From contig NZ_JAJUFV010000005.1 in assembly GCF_029263575.1 (NCBI RefSeq), positions 1-46,922 of the forward strand: a DNA stretch of 46,922 nucleotides, in the 5' to 3' direction. The first letter of the stretch is position 1, and each line of letters opens with the position of its first letter. Under the pieces are notes generated by a model. The model was not told the origin of the DNA. It worked only from the letters and a program-made list of their open reading frames with translations, and made no database searches. The DNA comes from Microbacterium sp. (GTDB lineage Bacteria; Actinomycetota; Actinomycetes; Actinomycetales; Microbacteriaceae). Below are positions 26,968 through 35,626 of this stretch, one piece after another. The translations under genes were made by a program, and so were the position numbers.

Positions 26968-27563
26968 ACGCTCTCCGCGAGCGCGTCCCCCACGAGCGTG
27001 GAAAGAATGGACGGGCCATCAAGCGGCCCGACGATGCGTGCGGCGACGCGCCCCTGTTTGTCGAGGACCAGTGTGGAGGGGGTTCCCTGAATCGGCGCGT
27101 CTTTGGCGAACGCCAGCTTGGCCTCACCGCTGTCGACGTCGATCAGGCTCGGGTAGGTCACCCCGTAGGTCTCGGCGAACGCTTTAGCGGTGTCTGCCTG
27201 GTCGTAGATGTTGATGCCGACGAACGAGACGCCCTCGTCGGAGTACTCCTGCCAGACGTTCTCGAGGTCTTCGGCTTCGACGCGGCACGGCGCGCAGGCG
27301 GCGTACCAGAAGTTGACCACCGTGACATCACCGGCGATGTCGGCGCTGGAGAACTCCTCGCCGTCTTCGGTGACACCGGCGAACTCGACCGGGTCACCGC
27401 GATCTTCCGGCGCGATCTCGACGACGGCGCCGCTGGCTGAGATGTATCCCTTGTCGTCCCCTTCGAGATACTGCTGGGCTACCGGGTCAGGTGCGCACGC
27501 GGTCAGAGCGAGGCCGAACACCGCGGCGAGCGCGACTGTAGGCAACAAGCGGGAACGGAGCAC
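26964..27563 (-). CDS. resA: ResA/TlpA-like thioredoxin lipoprotein
   Basis: 199 residues, starting at a GTG (27563). The signal peptide ends in a lipobox LTAC with C23, so the protein is anchored outside the membrane. The thioredoxin fold shows NFWYAACAPCRVEAEDLENV with C90 and C93 (CAPC) and the cis-proline in QGTPSTLVLD. It reduces the haem-binding cysteines of apocytochrome c, accepting electrons from CcdA. First gene of the operon; TAAACT ends 6 nt before the start codon. Confidence 0.95.
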   Translation of the reverse strand: MLRSRLLPTVALAAVFGLALTACAPDPVAQQYLEGDDKGYISASGAVVEIAPEDRGDPVEFAGVTEDGEEFSSADIAGDVTVVNFWYAACAPCRVEAEDLENVWQEYSDEGVSFVGINIYDQADTAKAFAETYGVTYPSLIDVDSGEAKLAFAKDAPIQGTPSTLVLDKQGRVAARIVGPLDGPSILSTLVGDALAESV

Positions 27564-27569
27564 ATTCTC

Positions 27570-27575
27570 AGTTTA
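27570..27575 (-). promoter_or_regulatory. Candidate -10 box of the cytochrome c maturation operon
   Basis: TAAACT, 6 nt before the GTG start of resA. A leaderless transcript is likely, since no ribosome binding site is visible. No good -35 was found. Confidence 0.45.
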
Positions 27576-27648
27576 CGCCGGGAATTCTATGGGAGATCTG
27601 GAAGGTTCGTCCGCCTCAGCGAACCATTGAACGAGCCCCGCTCGCTGC

Positions 27649-27705
27649 CGAAAGGGCATCTCAGCACGGTGCGCAGCCCGCACACCGTGTCGGATTGCCC
27701 TTTCG
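27649..27705 (-). terminator. Nested inverted repeats downstream of the phosphatase gene
   Basis: Outer arms CGAAAGGGCA (27649-27658) and its complement (27696-27705) enclose a second hairpin with 7-bp arms CACGGTG/CACCGTG (27665-27671, 27683-27689). It lies about 70 nt after the phosphatase stop codon and before resA, so it probably ends that transcript. It has no U-run. Confidence 0.5.
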
Positions 27706-27772
27706 CGTGGTCGCGCGCCCCTTCGAAGGCCCGCAACCGGCTACCCGCTTGAGTCGACGCCGGATGCCGCGG

Positions 27773-28396
27773 CTAAACGGCGCCGAGGTCGATTCCCGCC
27801 GCCGCGGGCTCGGCGTAGTCGACTTCGCGCCACACATCTCCAACCCGTTCGAATGTGGTGACGCTCGACAACGCGCAGCGGCGCGTGCGCGGGTCGTGTT
27901 GCAGGCGTAGCCCGGCGACATGGAGGTGCGTGATCCAGATCGGTGCCTGGTGCGACACGATCACGATGTCACCGCTGTCGGTCTCGTGCCAGGCTGCGTT
28001 CATGGCGTCTTCCACCCGTGCGGCGATCTCTCGATAGGGCTCGCCCCAGCTGGGTACGGACGGCCTGCGCAGATGCCACCAGTTGCGGGGGTCGCGAAGA
28101 GCCCGGCTCATCTGTTTTCCCTCGAACACGTTCGTCGGCTCGATGACGCGCTCGTCGATGACCGGTTCGAGTCCGAAAAGTTCGGTGAACGGCTCCGCCG
28201 ATTCCTGCGCGCGTTGCAACGGTGATGAGCGCAGCGAGCTCACCCGTCGCCCGAGTCCTGCGATGTGCTCGGCTGCGGAGCGCGCCATCCGCCGGCCCTC
28301 GTCGCTCAATCGGTAGTGCGGCAGCCGCCCATACAGAACCCGCTCGGGGTTGTGCACTTCGCCGTGTCGAACGAGGTGAAGCCGCTCGGCCGGCAC
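27773..28396 (-). CDS. Histidine phosphatase family protein
   Basis: 207 residues, GTG start. The RHG motif at residues 10-12 (HLVRHGEVHNPE) holds the His that is phosphorylated; later ERAQESAEPFTELFG and VIVSHQAPIWITHLH contain the remaining conserved Arg/Glu and His. The substrate is open: phosphoglycerate mutase-like enzymes and broad phosphatases share these motifs, and the middle (LYGRLPHYRLSDEGRRMA) is like the GpmB/broad-specificity branch. Separated from the upstream small membrane protein by 1 nt, hence co-transcribed. Confidence 0.92.
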   Translation of the reverse strand: MPAERLHLVRHGEVHNPERVLYGRLPHYRLSDEGRRMARSAAEHIAGLGRRVSSLRSSPLQRAQESAEPFTELFGLEPVIDERVIEPTNVFEGKQMSRALRDPRNWWHLRRPSVPSWGEPYREIAARVEDAMNAAWHETDSGDIVIVSHQAPIWITHLHVAGLRLQHDPRTRRCALSSVTTFERVGDVWREVDYAEPAAAGIDLGAV

Positions 28397-28397
28397 G

Positions 28398-28763
28398 TCA
28401 GACCTGCCGGTACGTCGACGAGCCGAATCCGATGATGAGATTGCCGATGATAGGAATCAACCACAGCAGGAAGAACGAGAAAGCGCCGCCCTTGCCGAAG
28501 TTCGCGCCCTGTTTCACGGCGACGACGATCGCGAAGACGATGTTCACGATCGGAATGAGATACAGCAGCACGAACCATCCCGACATACCGGCGATCTTCA
28601 CCAGGAAGATGATGTTCACGATGGGGATCAGCGCGAGGATGCCGGGATATCCGGCCTTCGAGAAGACTTTCCACAGCGCCACGGCGTAGAGGACGTAGAG
28701 CACGAGAATGAGGATGCCGCCGGTACCGGAGAACACCTGCGCGGCGTAGTCGTTGAGATCCAT
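28398..28763 (-). CDS. Small membrane protein resembling DUF5684 proteins
   Basis: 121 residues with three or four hydrophobic segments: LILVLYVLYAVALWKVFSKA, PGILALIPIVNIIFLVKIAG and FVLLYLIPIVNIVFAIVVA, then a C-terminal LLWLIPIIGNLIIGFG. The repeated LIPIVNI segment and KAGYPGILALIP are characteristic of a family of unknown function (DUF5684, recalled) often next to signal peptidase or transport genes. No catalytic residues recognised. First of a two-gene unit with the phosphatase; TAGACT lies 7 nt before its ATG. Confidence 0.85.
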   Translation of the reverse strand: MDLNDYAAQVFSGTGGILILVLYVLYAVALWKVFSKAGYPGILALIPIVNIIFLVKIAGMSGWFVLLYLIPIVNIVFAIVVAVKQGANFGKGGAFSFFLLWLIPIIGNLIIGFGSSTYRQV

Positions 28764-28770
28764 GCCCCCG

Positions 28771-28776
28771 AGTCTA
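28771..28776 (-). promoter_or_regulatory. Candidate -10 box of the small membrane protein gene
   Basis: TAGACT, 7 nt before the ATG at 28763. The divergent aspS promoter box is 44 nt away, so the two genes share a very compact control region. Confidence 0.4.
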
Positions 28777-28819
28777 GAGGGGCGCTTGACACGGGTCGGG
28801 GTGGCAGTGTGCAGCCCCG

Positions 28820-28825
28820 TAGAAT
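28820..28825 (+). promoter_or_regulatory. Candidate -10 box of aspS
   Basis: TAGAAT ends 6 nt before the aspS ATG. Six G residues lie between, which could also act as a weak ribosome binding site on a longer transcript. A TTGACA at 28786-28791 is 28 nt upstream, too far to pair with this box. Confidence 0.5.
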
Positions 28826-28831
28826 GGGGGG

Positions 28832-30625
28832 ATGCTTCGCACCCACACGACCGGCTCCATCAGAGCCGAACACATCGGTCAGACCGTCACCCTCACCGGC
28901 TGGGTCGATCGTCGTCGTGATCACGGCGGGGTCGCGTTCATCGATCTGCGCGATCAGTCCGGCATCGCCCAGGTCGTCATCCGCGACGAAGAGACCGCGC
29001 ATCCGCTGCGCAGCGAATTCGTGCTGAAGATCACCGGCGAGGTCTCTCGCCGTCCCGACGGCAACGAGAACCCGAACCTGCCCACCGGCGACATCGAGGT
29101 CATCGCGACCGAGGTGGAGGTGCTGAACGAGTCCGCTCCTTTGCCGTTCCAGGTTTCCACGGGCCTCGGCGACGGCGACACGATCGGTGAGGATGTGCGG
29201 TTCAAGTACCGCTACCTCGACCTGCGGCGCCCTGCCGCGGCATCCGCTCTTCGACTTCGCTCGAAGGTCTACAAGGCGGTGCGCGACGTGCTCGATGCGC
29301 GTGAATTCGTCGAGGTGGAGACTCCGACGCTCACCAAATCGACTCCCGAGGGCGCCCGCGACTTCGTCGTACCCGCGCGTCTTCACCCTGGCAGCTGGTA
29401 TGCCCTGCCCCAGAGCCCGCAGCTGTTCAAGCAGCTGCTCATGGTCGGCGGCATCGAGAAGTATTACCAGATGGCCCGCTCCTACCGCGATGAAGACTTC
29501 CGCGCCGACCGGCAGCCCGAGTTCACCCAGCTCGACATCGAGATGAGCTTCGTCGATCAGGAAGACGTCATCGAGATGATGGAAAGCGTCTTGACGGCGA
29601 TGTGGAAGACCATCGACGTCGACGTGCAGACCCCGCTGCCGCGCATCACCTACGCCGAGGCAATGGCGAAGTACGGCTCCGACAAGCCCGATCTGCGCTT
29701 CGGGCTCGAGCTCGTCGAGGCGACCGAGTACTTCTCGGAGACGACCTTCCGCGTGTTCCAGGCCGAGTACGTCGGTGCGGTGCGAATGCCGGGCGGCGCT
29801 TCGCAACCTCGCAAGCAGCTGGATGCCTGGCAGGACTGGGCCAAGCAGCGCGGTGCCCGCGGTCTCGCGTACGTCCTCTTCAACGAGGACGGCACGCTCG
29901 GCGGCCCGGTCGCCAAGAACCTATCGGAGAAAGAGCAGGCCGGCCTCGCTGAACTGACCGGCGCCGAGCCCGGTGACTGCGTATTCTTTGCCGCCGGCGC
30001 GACCAAAGACTCGCGGGCGCTGCTCGGTGCCGCGCGCGTCGAGGTCGGACGCCGGCTCGGCCTGCTCGACCCGGACACGTTCGCGTTCACATGGGTGGTC
30101 GACGCCCCGATGTTCGAGCCTGCAGCGGATGCCGTGGCATCCGGTGACGTCGCCCTCGGGGCGGGCGCCTGGACCGCCGTGCACCACGCATTCACCGGCC
30201 CGAAGCCGGAGTTCGAGGACACCTTCGACACCGATCCCGGCTCGGCACTCGCCTACGCGTATGACATCGTTTGCAACGGCTCGGAGCTCGGCGGCGGTTC
30301 GATCCGCATCCACCGCGAAGACGTGCAGAAGCGCGTGTTCGAGGTCATGGGCATCTCGGACGAGGTCGCCCAGGAACAGTTCGGATTCTTGCTGGATGCG
30401 TTCACGTTCGGCGCTCCGCCGCACGGCGGGATCGCACTGGGCATGGACCGCGTGATGCAGCACCTCACGAAGACCGAGTCGATCCGCGAGGTCATCGCGT
30501 TCCCGAAGACCGGCAACGGTTTCGACCCGCTGACCAGCGCCCCCGCGCCGATCACCGATGCGCAGCGCGCCGAGGCCGGCGTCGACTTCGTCCCGGACGA
30601 CGCCGCCGCCGAGGTCGACCCCTGA
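28832..30625 (+). CDS. aspS: Aspartate-tRNA ligase
   Basis: Class II aminoacyl-tRNA synthetase of 597 residues that charges tRNA with aspartate. The N-terminal OB-fold is about residues 15-105 ([20 protein letters not shown]). Motif 1 is [17 protein letters not shown], motif 2 [19 protein letters not shown] and motif 3 [13 protein letters not shown]. An insertion domain (GAD) spans about 290-420, as in bacterial enzymes. The C-terminal tail ends in an acidic DDAAAEVDP. Whether the enzyme also acts on tRNA-Asn cannot be told from the sequence. Divergent from the small membrane protein gene. A hairpin starts at its stop codon. Confidence 0.98.
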   Translation: MLRTHTTGSIRAEHIGQTVTLTGWVDRRRDHGGVAFIDLRDQSGIAQVVIRDEETAHPLRSEFVLKITGEVSRRPDGNENPNLPTGDIEVIATEVEVLNESAPLPFQVSTGLGDGDTIGEDVRFKYRYLDLRRPAAASALRLRSKVYKAVRDVLDAREFVEVETPTLTKSTPEGARDFVVPARLHPGSWYALPQSPQLFKQLLMVGGIEKYYQMARSYRDEDFRADRQPEFTQLDIEMSFVDQEDVIEMMESVLTAMWKTIDVDVQTPLPRITYAEAMAKYGSDKPDLRFGLELVEATEYFSETTFRVFQAEYVGAVRMPGGASQPRKQLDAWQDWAKQRGARGLAYVLFNEDGTLGGPVAKNLSEKEQAGLAELTGAEPGDCVFFAAGATKDSRALLGAARVEVGRRLGLLDPDTFAFTWVVDAPMFEPAADAVASGDVALGAGAWTAVHHAFTGPKPEFEDTFDTDPGSALAYAYDIVCNGSELGGGSIRIHREDVQKRVFEVMGISDEVAQEQFGFLLDAFTFGAPPHGGIALGMDRVMQHLTKTESIREVIAFPKTGNGFDPLTSAPAPITDAQRAEAGVDFVPDDAAAEVDP

Positions 30626-30664
30626 GCCTGTCGAAGGGTCGCAGCCGGACGCTTCGACAGGCTC
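30624..30664. terminator. 13-bp perfect hairpin between convergent aspS and tauE-like genes
   Basis: GAGCCTGTCGAAG (30624-30636) and its exact complement (30652-30664) with a 15-nt loop. The left arm starts inside the aspS stop codon. Related to the dispersed palindrome family. It serves both converging transcripts on position; it has no T-run. Confidence 0.65.
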
Positions 30665-30692
30665 GGCGAGCCGGCTGCTTCGACCGTCACTG

Positions 30693-31517
30693 CTACAACA
30701 GCGCGACCCCCGGCGCGATGTTCTCGTTCCAGACGTCGTAGCCAAGCTTGGCAATCAGCGCCACGACCACCACGAGGAACACGACGCGGATGAACTTCGC
30801 GCCCCGCGCGACCGCCATGCGCGAACCCAGGTAGCTGCCCGCGACATTCGCCACCGCGAGAATTCCGCCGAGGGCCCAGAGCACCGATCCGTGCGGGATG
30901 AACAACAGCAGTGCGCCGATGTTCGTGGCGAGGTTGACGATCTTGGCTTTGGCGCTCGACTGCAGAAAGTCGTACCCCATCAGCGCGACCAGGACGATCA
31001 CGAGAAACGTCCCGGTGCCCGGGCCGATCATGCCGTCGTAGAACCCGATCACAAGGCCCGCAGCACCGGCTGTCATGTGATGTCGGCGGCCGGCGAAGCG
31101 AAGTCTGGTCGCTGCCCCCATCTCGGGTTTGAACGCGGTGAAGACCGCGACGAGGAGAAGCGCGACGACGATGATCGGTTTGAACGCAGCAGGCGGCAGC
31201 ACGGTGGCGACGGCCGCACCGCCGAACGATCCGACGAGCGCTATCGCCGCCATGGGCAGAGCCGTACGGATGTCGGGTTTCGCTCGGCGGTAGTAGGTGA
31301 CGCTGCTGGTGACCGTGCCGAACACCGAAGCGAGCTTGTTCGTCGCAAGCGCCTGCACCGGGGCGATGCCGGGAATCAGCAGCAGCGCCGGCAATTGCAG
31401 CAGCCCTCCACCGCCGACGACGGCGTCAATCCATCCGGCTGCGAACGCCGCAAGGACGACGAAGAGCAGCATTCCCCAGGTGAGCTGTTCGAGCCCGAGC
31501 AGCTCACCGATTTCCAC
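30693..31517 (-). CDS. TauE/SafE (TSUP) family membrane transporter
   Basis: 274 residues, likely eight membrane segments. Probable GTG start at 31517, with GAAGGG just before it and GATAAT further up. TSUP marks: AFAAGWIDAVVGGGGLLQLPALLLIPG near the start, ALATNKLASVFGTVTS, and the second-half repeat GLVIGFYDGMIGPGTGTFLV. Members export sulfite, sulfoacetate or other organosulfur or carboxylate anions; which one cannot be predicted. Convergent with aspS. Confidence 0.9.
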   Translation of the reverse strand: MEIGELLGLEQLTWGMLLFVVLAAFAAGWIDAVVGGGGLLQLPALLLIPGIAPVQALATNKLASVFGTVTSSVTYYRRAKPDIRTALPMAAIALVGSFGGAAVATVLPPAAFKPIIVVALLLVAVFTAFKPEMGAATRLRFAGRRHHMTAGAAGLVIGFYDGMIGPGTGTFLVIVLVALMGYDFLQSSAKAKIVNLATNIGALLLFIPHGSVLWALGGILAVANVAGSYLGSRMAVARGAKFIRVVFLVVVVALIAKLGYDVWNENIAPGVALL

Positions 31518-31601
31518 CCCTTCATTATCCTCCCTGCGAGCACGCGCAATGCACGACGCCGCCCGTCAGGCGTTCAACGCGACCGCCAGCGGATGCGGCG
31601 G

Positions 31602-32357
31602 CTACAGCACGCGTGAGAGGAAGTCCTGCGTGCGCGAATGCTGAGGGTTGGTGAGCACGTCGTTCGGGTCGCCCTCTTCGACGATGACTCCGCCGTCCAT
31701 GAAGATGGCGCGATCGGCGACCTCGCGGGCGAAGCCCATCTCGTGGGTGACCACGAGCATCGTCATGCCCTCGTCGGCGAGCGAGCGCATCACCTGCAGC
31801 ACCTCACCGACCAGTTCAGGGTCGAGGGCCGAGGTCGGCTCGTCGAACAGCATCATGTCGGGGTTCATGCACAGCGCCCGCGCGATCGCCACGCGCTGCT
31901 GCTGACCGCCCGAGAGGTGCCCTGGGTAGGCATCCGACTTCTCGGAGAGGCCGACCCGGCCGAGCATCGCATGCGCGATCCTTTCGGACTCTGCCTTCGA
32001 GCGCTTGAGAACGCGTCGCTGCGCCATGGTGAGGTTCTCGAGCACGCTCATGTGCGGGAACAGGTTGAACCCCTGAAAGACCATCCCGATGCGGGTGCGC
32101 ACCCGGTCGATGTCGACGTCGGGATCGGTGATGTCGATGCCCTCGATGAAGATCTTTCCGTCGGTGGGCTCTTCCAACAGGTTCACCGAGCGCAGCAGCG
32201 TGGACTTACCCGAACCGGACGGGCCGATGACACACACGACTTCGCCCGCGGTGACGGTCAGGTCGATGCCTTTGAGCACCTCGTTGTCGCCGAAGCTCTT
32301 GACGAGGCCGCGCACCTCGATCGCCGGTGCGTGAATGTCGATTAGGTCGGTGCTCAT
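31602..32357 (-). CDS. Polar amino acid ABC importer ATP-binding protein
   Basis: 251 residues from the ATG at 32357, which overlaps the permease stop (ATGA). Walker [11 protein letters not shown]-loop [16 protein letters not shown], signature [15 protein letters not shown] and Walker [37 protein letters not shown] is typical of the GlnQ/HisP group. The frame opens ten codons further upstream, without support. It energises the permease and binding protein upstream. Confidence 0.95.
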   Translation of the reverse strand: MSTDLIDIHAPAIEVRGLVKSFGDNEVLKGIDLTVTAGEVVCVIGPSGSGKSTLLRSVNLLEEPTDGKIFIEGIDITDPDVDIDRVRTRIGMVFQGFNLFPHMSVLENLTMAQRRVLKRSKAESERIAHAMLGRVGLSEKSDAYPGHLSGGQQQRVAIARALCMNPDMMLFDEPTSALDPELVGEVLQVMRSLADEGMTMLVVTHEMGFAREVADRAIFMDGGVIVEEGDPNDVLTNPQHSRTQDFLSRVL

Positions 32358-33145
32358 CGTTCTCTCGCCATTCGTCTCTCGAGCCACGCCGCCAGGCGCG
32401 TGAGGGGGATCGTGACCACCAGGTACAGCAGCGCGGCCATGACCAGGGGCGTGCCGTTCGCGTTCTGGTTCGCGAGGTCACGCGCGAAGGTCGTCAGCTC
32501 TCGCGTCATCAGGGTGGACCCGGCGATGAACACCAGCGAGGTGTCTTTCAACAGCAGCACGAACTCGTTGGTCAGCGGCGGGATGATGATGCGGAACCCC
32601 TGCGGAAGCACCACCCAGAACATCGTCTTCATCGGCGACATGCCGAGAGACCTGGACGCTTCGATCTGTCCCTTCGGCACCGCCTGGATTCCGGCGCGGA
32701 TCACCTCTGCCATATACGCGGATGAAACGAGGATCAAGCCGACCAGACCGGATGCCGCGGGGCCACCGGGAATCTTGATCCCCAGTCCGATCGGCAGCAT
32801 GAACGCCACCGCGAAGATCGTGAGCAGCGCCGGGAGCCCGCGGAACAGCTCGATCCAGGCGGTTGCGAACCAGCGGTACGGCAGGATGCTCGACATCTTC
32901 ATCATCGCGAAGAGGATGCCCAGCAGCGCACCGCCCACGAAGCCGACCAGCGTGAACCACAGGGTGTTCGCCAGTGCTGTGACGATGATGTCGGGGAAGA
33001 GCTTGAGCGCGACCTCCGGATCGAGGAACTGCCTGGCGAACCGTCCCCAATCGGTGGCGACCACCGCCCAGATGACGAGCGCGACGAAGATCGCGTACAT
33101 CACCAACCGGTACAGCCGTTGCCGAGTCCTGCGCTTCATCGCCAT
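32354..33145 (-). CDS. Polar amino acid ABC importer permease
   Basis: 263 residues, one N-terminal membrane helix plus a five-helix HisM/GlnP-type core. The EAA loop is [26 protein letters not shown] and [17 protein letters not shown] is a family mark. It starts 25 nt after the binding-protein stop and overlaps the ATPase by 4 bp. Confidence 0.95.
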   Translation of the reverse strand: MAMKRRTRQRLYRLVMYAIFVALVIWAVVATDWGRFARQFLDPEVALKLFPDIIVTALANTLWFTLVGFVGGALLGILFAMMKMSSILPYRWFATAWIELFRGLPALLTIFAVAFMLPIGLGIKIPGGPAASGLVGLILVSSAYMAEVIRAGIQAVPKGQIEASRSLGMSPMKTMFWVVLPQGFRIIIPPLTNEFVLLLKDTSLVFIAGSTLMTRELTTFARDLANQNANGTPLVMAALLYLVVTIPLTRLAAWLERRMARER

Positions 33146-33170
33146 CGTCGTTGATGCCCGTCAGCGTGGA

Positions 33171-33995
33171 TCAGTTGGCGGCGAAGTACGTGTCGTAGAT
33201 CTCCTGGTAGGTTCCGTCGTCGCGGAGCTCCTGCAGTGCGGTGTTGACGGCATCGATCAGCTCAGCCTTCTCGCCCTTGGCGAAGGCGAACCCGTACTGT
33301 TCGTCGGTGTTGTACTCCTCGACGATCGTGTAGGTCTCATCCGCGCGCTCGTGCTCGATGTTCACCGGCTGATCCTGCAGGATGGCATCGATCTGCCCGG
33401 CCTGCATCGCCGGCCACAGCTCGCCGTCTGAGGGGTAGCGGATGATCTCGGTGTCGTCGGGAGCGTTCTCGCTCGTGTACGTCTCGCCGGTGGTGCCCTG
33501 CTGGACGCCGACGGTCTTGCCGGCGAGGTCGTCAATCGACTCGATACCGGAGTCGGCGCGCACCAGTAGCGACTGCAGCGAGTCGTAGTAGGGCTCGGAG
33601 AAGTCGAGGTTTGCCTTGCGCTCGTCGGTGATGGTCATCGCTGAGGCACCCAGGTCGCAGTCGCCCGTGAGCAGCACGGTTCCCGAGGTCAACGCCTCGA
33701 AGCTGACGTCTTGCACGGCAAGGGTGAGGTCGAGCTTCTCGGCGATCGCGGCCAGCAGATCAACGTCGAACCCGGTGTAGCCGGTCTCTGCCGAGGGGTC
33801 TTCGAACTCGAACGGCGCGTAGGGGATGTCAGAACACATGGTGAGCGTGCCCTCGCTCACCAGGCCGTAATCGACGCCGCCCGATTCGGGCACCGTGTCA
33901 TCGCCGCCATCTGTTCCACCGGCGCAGCCAGCAAGCGCGAGCGTGGCGCTCGCTGCGAGTGCGATACCGAAGATGACGTTACGACGACGGGTCAT
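33171..33995 (-). CDS. Polar amino acid ABC importer binding lipoprotein
   Basis: 274 residues from the ATG at 33995, with GGAG upstream. Lipobox LAGC with C24. Family 3 solute-binding domain: LTMCSDIPYAPFEFEDPSAE, YTGFDVDLLAAIAEKLD, SAMTITDERKANLDFSEPYY and GVQQGTTGETYTSEN. The sequence is of the glutamine/polar type, but the ligand is not certain. Very acidic after the lipobox. Heads the three-gene operon. Confidence 0.94.
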   Translation of the reverse strand: MTRRRNVIFGIALAASATLALAGCAGGTDGGDDTVPESGGVDYGLVSEGTLTMCSDIPYAPFEFEDPSAETGYTGFDVDLLAAIAEKLDLTLAVQDVSFEALTSGTVLLTGDCDLGASAMTITDERKANLDFSEPYYDSLQSLLVRADSGIESIDDLAGKTVGVQQGTTGETYTSENAPDDTEIIRYPSDGELWPAMQAGQIDAILQDQPVNIEHERADETYTIVEEYNTDEQYGFAFAKGEKAELIDAVNTALQELRDDGTYQEIYDTYFAAN

Positions 33996-34152
33996 GACCG
34001 CTCCAATGCGACAGGGGCAGTACGCCCACGGACGGGTATGCAGATCATCTTGACATGATGCAGCGGGTGAACGCTTGTCTAGAACATTACGTTTGGGTTG
34101 CACTCCTGCCGAATTGCGCAGAACTGAGTGCTGGGCGCCGTCTGTCGTGGGA

Positions 34153-34452
34153 TCAGATCTCGAAGTCCACCGCGACGCGCGAGGCCACGACAGAGCGAAT
34201 GTAGACGCCTACTTCCTGGTGAGCAGGATGCACCGCGTACTGCTCGAGCGCTTCGGCCGAGGCGAAGTCGGCGACGAGGGTGACGTCCCAGTTCGCGTCG
34301 GGATAGAGCGTGTTCGCTCCGGCTGAGATCGTGAGAATCTGCGGCACGACGCCTTCGAGTGCATTCAGACGACGCGCGACCTCAGCGGCCTGCTCGGCGC
34401 GCTCACTGGAATTGTCGCTGGCGAGTTTCCAGGTGACGACGTGGCGGATCAT
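34153..34452 (-). CDS. Dabb family (stress-responsive alpha/beta barrel) protein
   Basis: 99 residues. MIRHVVTWKLASDNSSERAE and YAVHPAHQEVGVYIRSVVAS give the family pattern, in which a small ferredoxin-like dimeric barrel forms. Members are linked to stress or to polyketide cyclase-like chemistry, with no clear general function. Its start overlaps the glutaredoxin-like gene by 4 bp, so it belongs to the rhodanese operon. Confidence 0.9.
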   Translation of the reverse strand: MIRHVVTWKLASDNSSERAEQAAEVARRLNALEGVVPQILTISAGANTLYPDANWDVTLVADFASAEALEQYAVHPAHQEVGVYIRSVVASRVAVDFEI

Positions 34453-34706
34453 GCAGACTCCAATCTCTGGCGCAGTCGGTCAGGTGACACCCGCCACTGC
34501 GCATGGAACTCGTCGTCGATGAGGACGACAGGGATCTTCTCCCACCACAGATCGTAGAGCGCGGCATCGTCGTCGATCGATTTCTCGACGATCTCGATGT
34601 CATCTCCGATATCGTCGGGCAACTCTGCCACAACGGTCTCGACGATCTCGAGCGCAGTCGGGCACAGGTGACAGCCGTGGCGTCCGATGACCGTGATGGT
34701 GGTCAC
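34449..34706 (-). CDS. Glutaredoxin-like thiol protein
   Basis: 85 residues from a GTG at 34706 overlapping the rhodanese stop (GTGA), with GAGG upstream. Residues 1-16 VTTITVIGRHGCHLCP hold the redox pair C12/C15 at the start of the first helix. The KIPVVLIDDEFHAQWRVSP part supplies the cis-proline. The family (DUF836-like/NrdH-like) reduces disulphides; the acidic middle is unusual for a general glutaredoxin. Probably works with the rhodanese. Confidence 0.85.
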   Translation of the reverse strand: MTTITVIGRHGCHLCPTALEIVETVVAELPDDIGDDIEIVEKSIDDDAALYDLWWEKIPVVLIDDEFHAQWRVSPDRLRQRLESA

Positions 34707-35005
34707 TCGGAAGGAGCCTCTACGGCGTGGCCGGCGGCGATCCACTCGCCCGTTCCGCCGTCGACATTGGTCGCGTCATAGCCGCGGGCGGTGAGCGCTT
34801 CGACAACTCGACCGGACCGGCCGCCTGCCTGGCAGATGACGTCGAAAGCCTCAGCCGGCAACTCGTCGAGCCTGTTTCCGATCTCGGACATCGGGATGTT
34901 GACCGCGCCGGGAACGTGGCCGGCGGCATACTCGTGGGCCTCTCGCACGTCGATCAGCGGTGTGTTCTCACGGGCGACGAGATCTGCGATGGTGATGGAT
35001 TTCAT
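34703..35005 (-). CDS. Single-domain rhodanese
   Basis: 100 residues from the ATG at 35005, with GAGGAG upstream. Rhodanese fold with LIDVREAHEYAAGHVPGAVN and the active-site loop around C58 (VICQAGGRS), followed by GYDATNVDGGTGEW. It carries sulfane sulfur on the Cys. Overlapping gene for a glutaredoxin-like protein suggests sulfur transfer or thiol repair. The frame extends ten codons upstream, without support. Confidence 0.93.
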   Translation of the reverse strand: MKSITIADLVARENTPLIDVREAHEYAAGHVPGAVNIPMSEIGNRLDELPAEAFDVICQAGGRSGRVVEALTARGYDATNVDGGTGEWIAAGHAVEAPSE

Positions 35006-35039
35006 GACAACTCCTCGAAACCTGGGTACCGACACAAAA

Positions 35040-35098
35040 CGCCCCCTTCGACTCGGTTCCTGAGTCTGTCGAAGGACTCGTGGAGCCGGCTGGGGGCG
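35040..35098 (-). terminator. Composite hairpin after the bS22 gene
   Basis: Outer arms CGCCCCC/GGGGGCG (35040-35046, 35092-35098) and an inner pair CCTTCGAC/GTCGAAGG (35045-35052, 35068-35075). The inner pair belongs to the dispersed CTTCGAC family. It follows the bS22 stop and precedes the rhodanese start. Confidence 0.5.
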
Positions 35099-35113
35099 CT
35101 CGTGTCTGGCCGC

Positions 35114-35212
35114 TTACTTCTTGTTACGGCGCTGGTGACGAGTCTTACGAAGCAGCTTGCGGTGCTTCTTCTTCGCCATGCGCTTGCGGCGCTTCTTGAT
35201 GACAGAACCCAC
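35114..35212 (-). CDS. Ribosomal protein bS22 (AURKAIP1/COX24 domain)
   Basis: A 32-residue highly basic protein from a GTG at 35212, with GAGG 6-7 nt upstream; too short for routine gene finders. It starts VGSVIKKRRKRMAKKKHRKL and ends in QRRNKK. This pattern matches the extra small-subunit protein bS22 described in mycobacteria and present across actinobacteria, which sits near the decoding region of the 30S subunit (recalled). The neighbouring BldC-like gene upstream is the same arrangement I recall from Mycobacterium (Rv0500A-Rv0500B). Confidence 0.92.
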   Translation of the reverse strand: MGSVIKKRRKRMAKKKHRKLLRKTRHQRRNKK

Positions 35213-35338
35213 GGAAACCTCACTAAGTCAGTGGCTGAGCGTCTCGAGAAGTCGGACACCCGGATATCGGCACGGAAAATGCCTCGGGTCAGTCTAGCAA
35301 ATCAGAGCCAGTGCAAAGTGCACGCACCGGACTGTGTG

Positions 35339-35530
35339 TCAGCCGACGTCGGAGATAGGACGGTTCAGCGCGTCAGCAACGGCCGACTCCGGCACACGGT
35401 AGCTTCTGCCGAACCGAATGGCTGGCAGGTCCCCGGCGTGCACGAGCCGATAGACGGTCATCTTCGATACGCGCATGATCTCTGCGACTTCGGCGACCGT
35501 CAAGAAGCGGACCTCTGGAACCTCGGGCAT
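35339..35530 (-). CDS. BldC-like MerR/excisionase-type HTH protein
   Basis: 63 residues from the ATG at 35530. It consists almost entirely of one winged helix: VRFLTVAEVAEIMRVSKMTV, then YRLVHAGDLPAIRFGRSYRVPES. This resembles BldC and the actinobacterial protein next to bS22. BldC proteins bind direct repeats and regulate development; whether this one is a regulator or a nucleoid-type protein is not clear. Two upstream ATGs in frame add up to 21 residues of unusual sequence and are rejected. Transcribed towards bS22, with 126 nt between, in which I see only the bS22 ribosome binding site. Confidence 0.85.
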   Translation of the reverse strand: MPEVPEVRFLTVAEVAEIMRVSKMTVYRLVHAGDLPAIRFGRSYRVPESAVADALNRPISDVG

Positions 35531-35626
35531 CCCCACTACCCCTTTCTGCTGATGCATAACTCTATGGTGAAACTGCAACGCATGTAAACCCACGTGGCGA
35601 CAGTGGTCTATGTGACTGCTGTGAAT

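Noticed and set aside
28786..28791. TTGACA as -35 of aspS
   Set aside because: It is 28 nt from the TAGAAT box, far outside the usual 16-19 nt, and no other -10 lies at a suitable distance.
28764..28831. T-box or other leader regulation of aspS
   Set aside because: Only 68 nt separate the divergent genes and the -10 box is 6 nt before the ATG, leaving no room for a leader.
31518..31601. Small gene or promoter between the TauE-like and amino acid ATPase genes
   Set aside because: The 84-nt gap has no start with a ribosome binding site; I see nothing in it beyond the upstream region of the TauE-like gene.
33996..34152. Promoter with TTGACA at about 34054 on the plus strand
   Set aside because: No plus-strand gene follows and no -10 fits; on the minus strand no convincing promoter for the binding-protein gene could be assigned.
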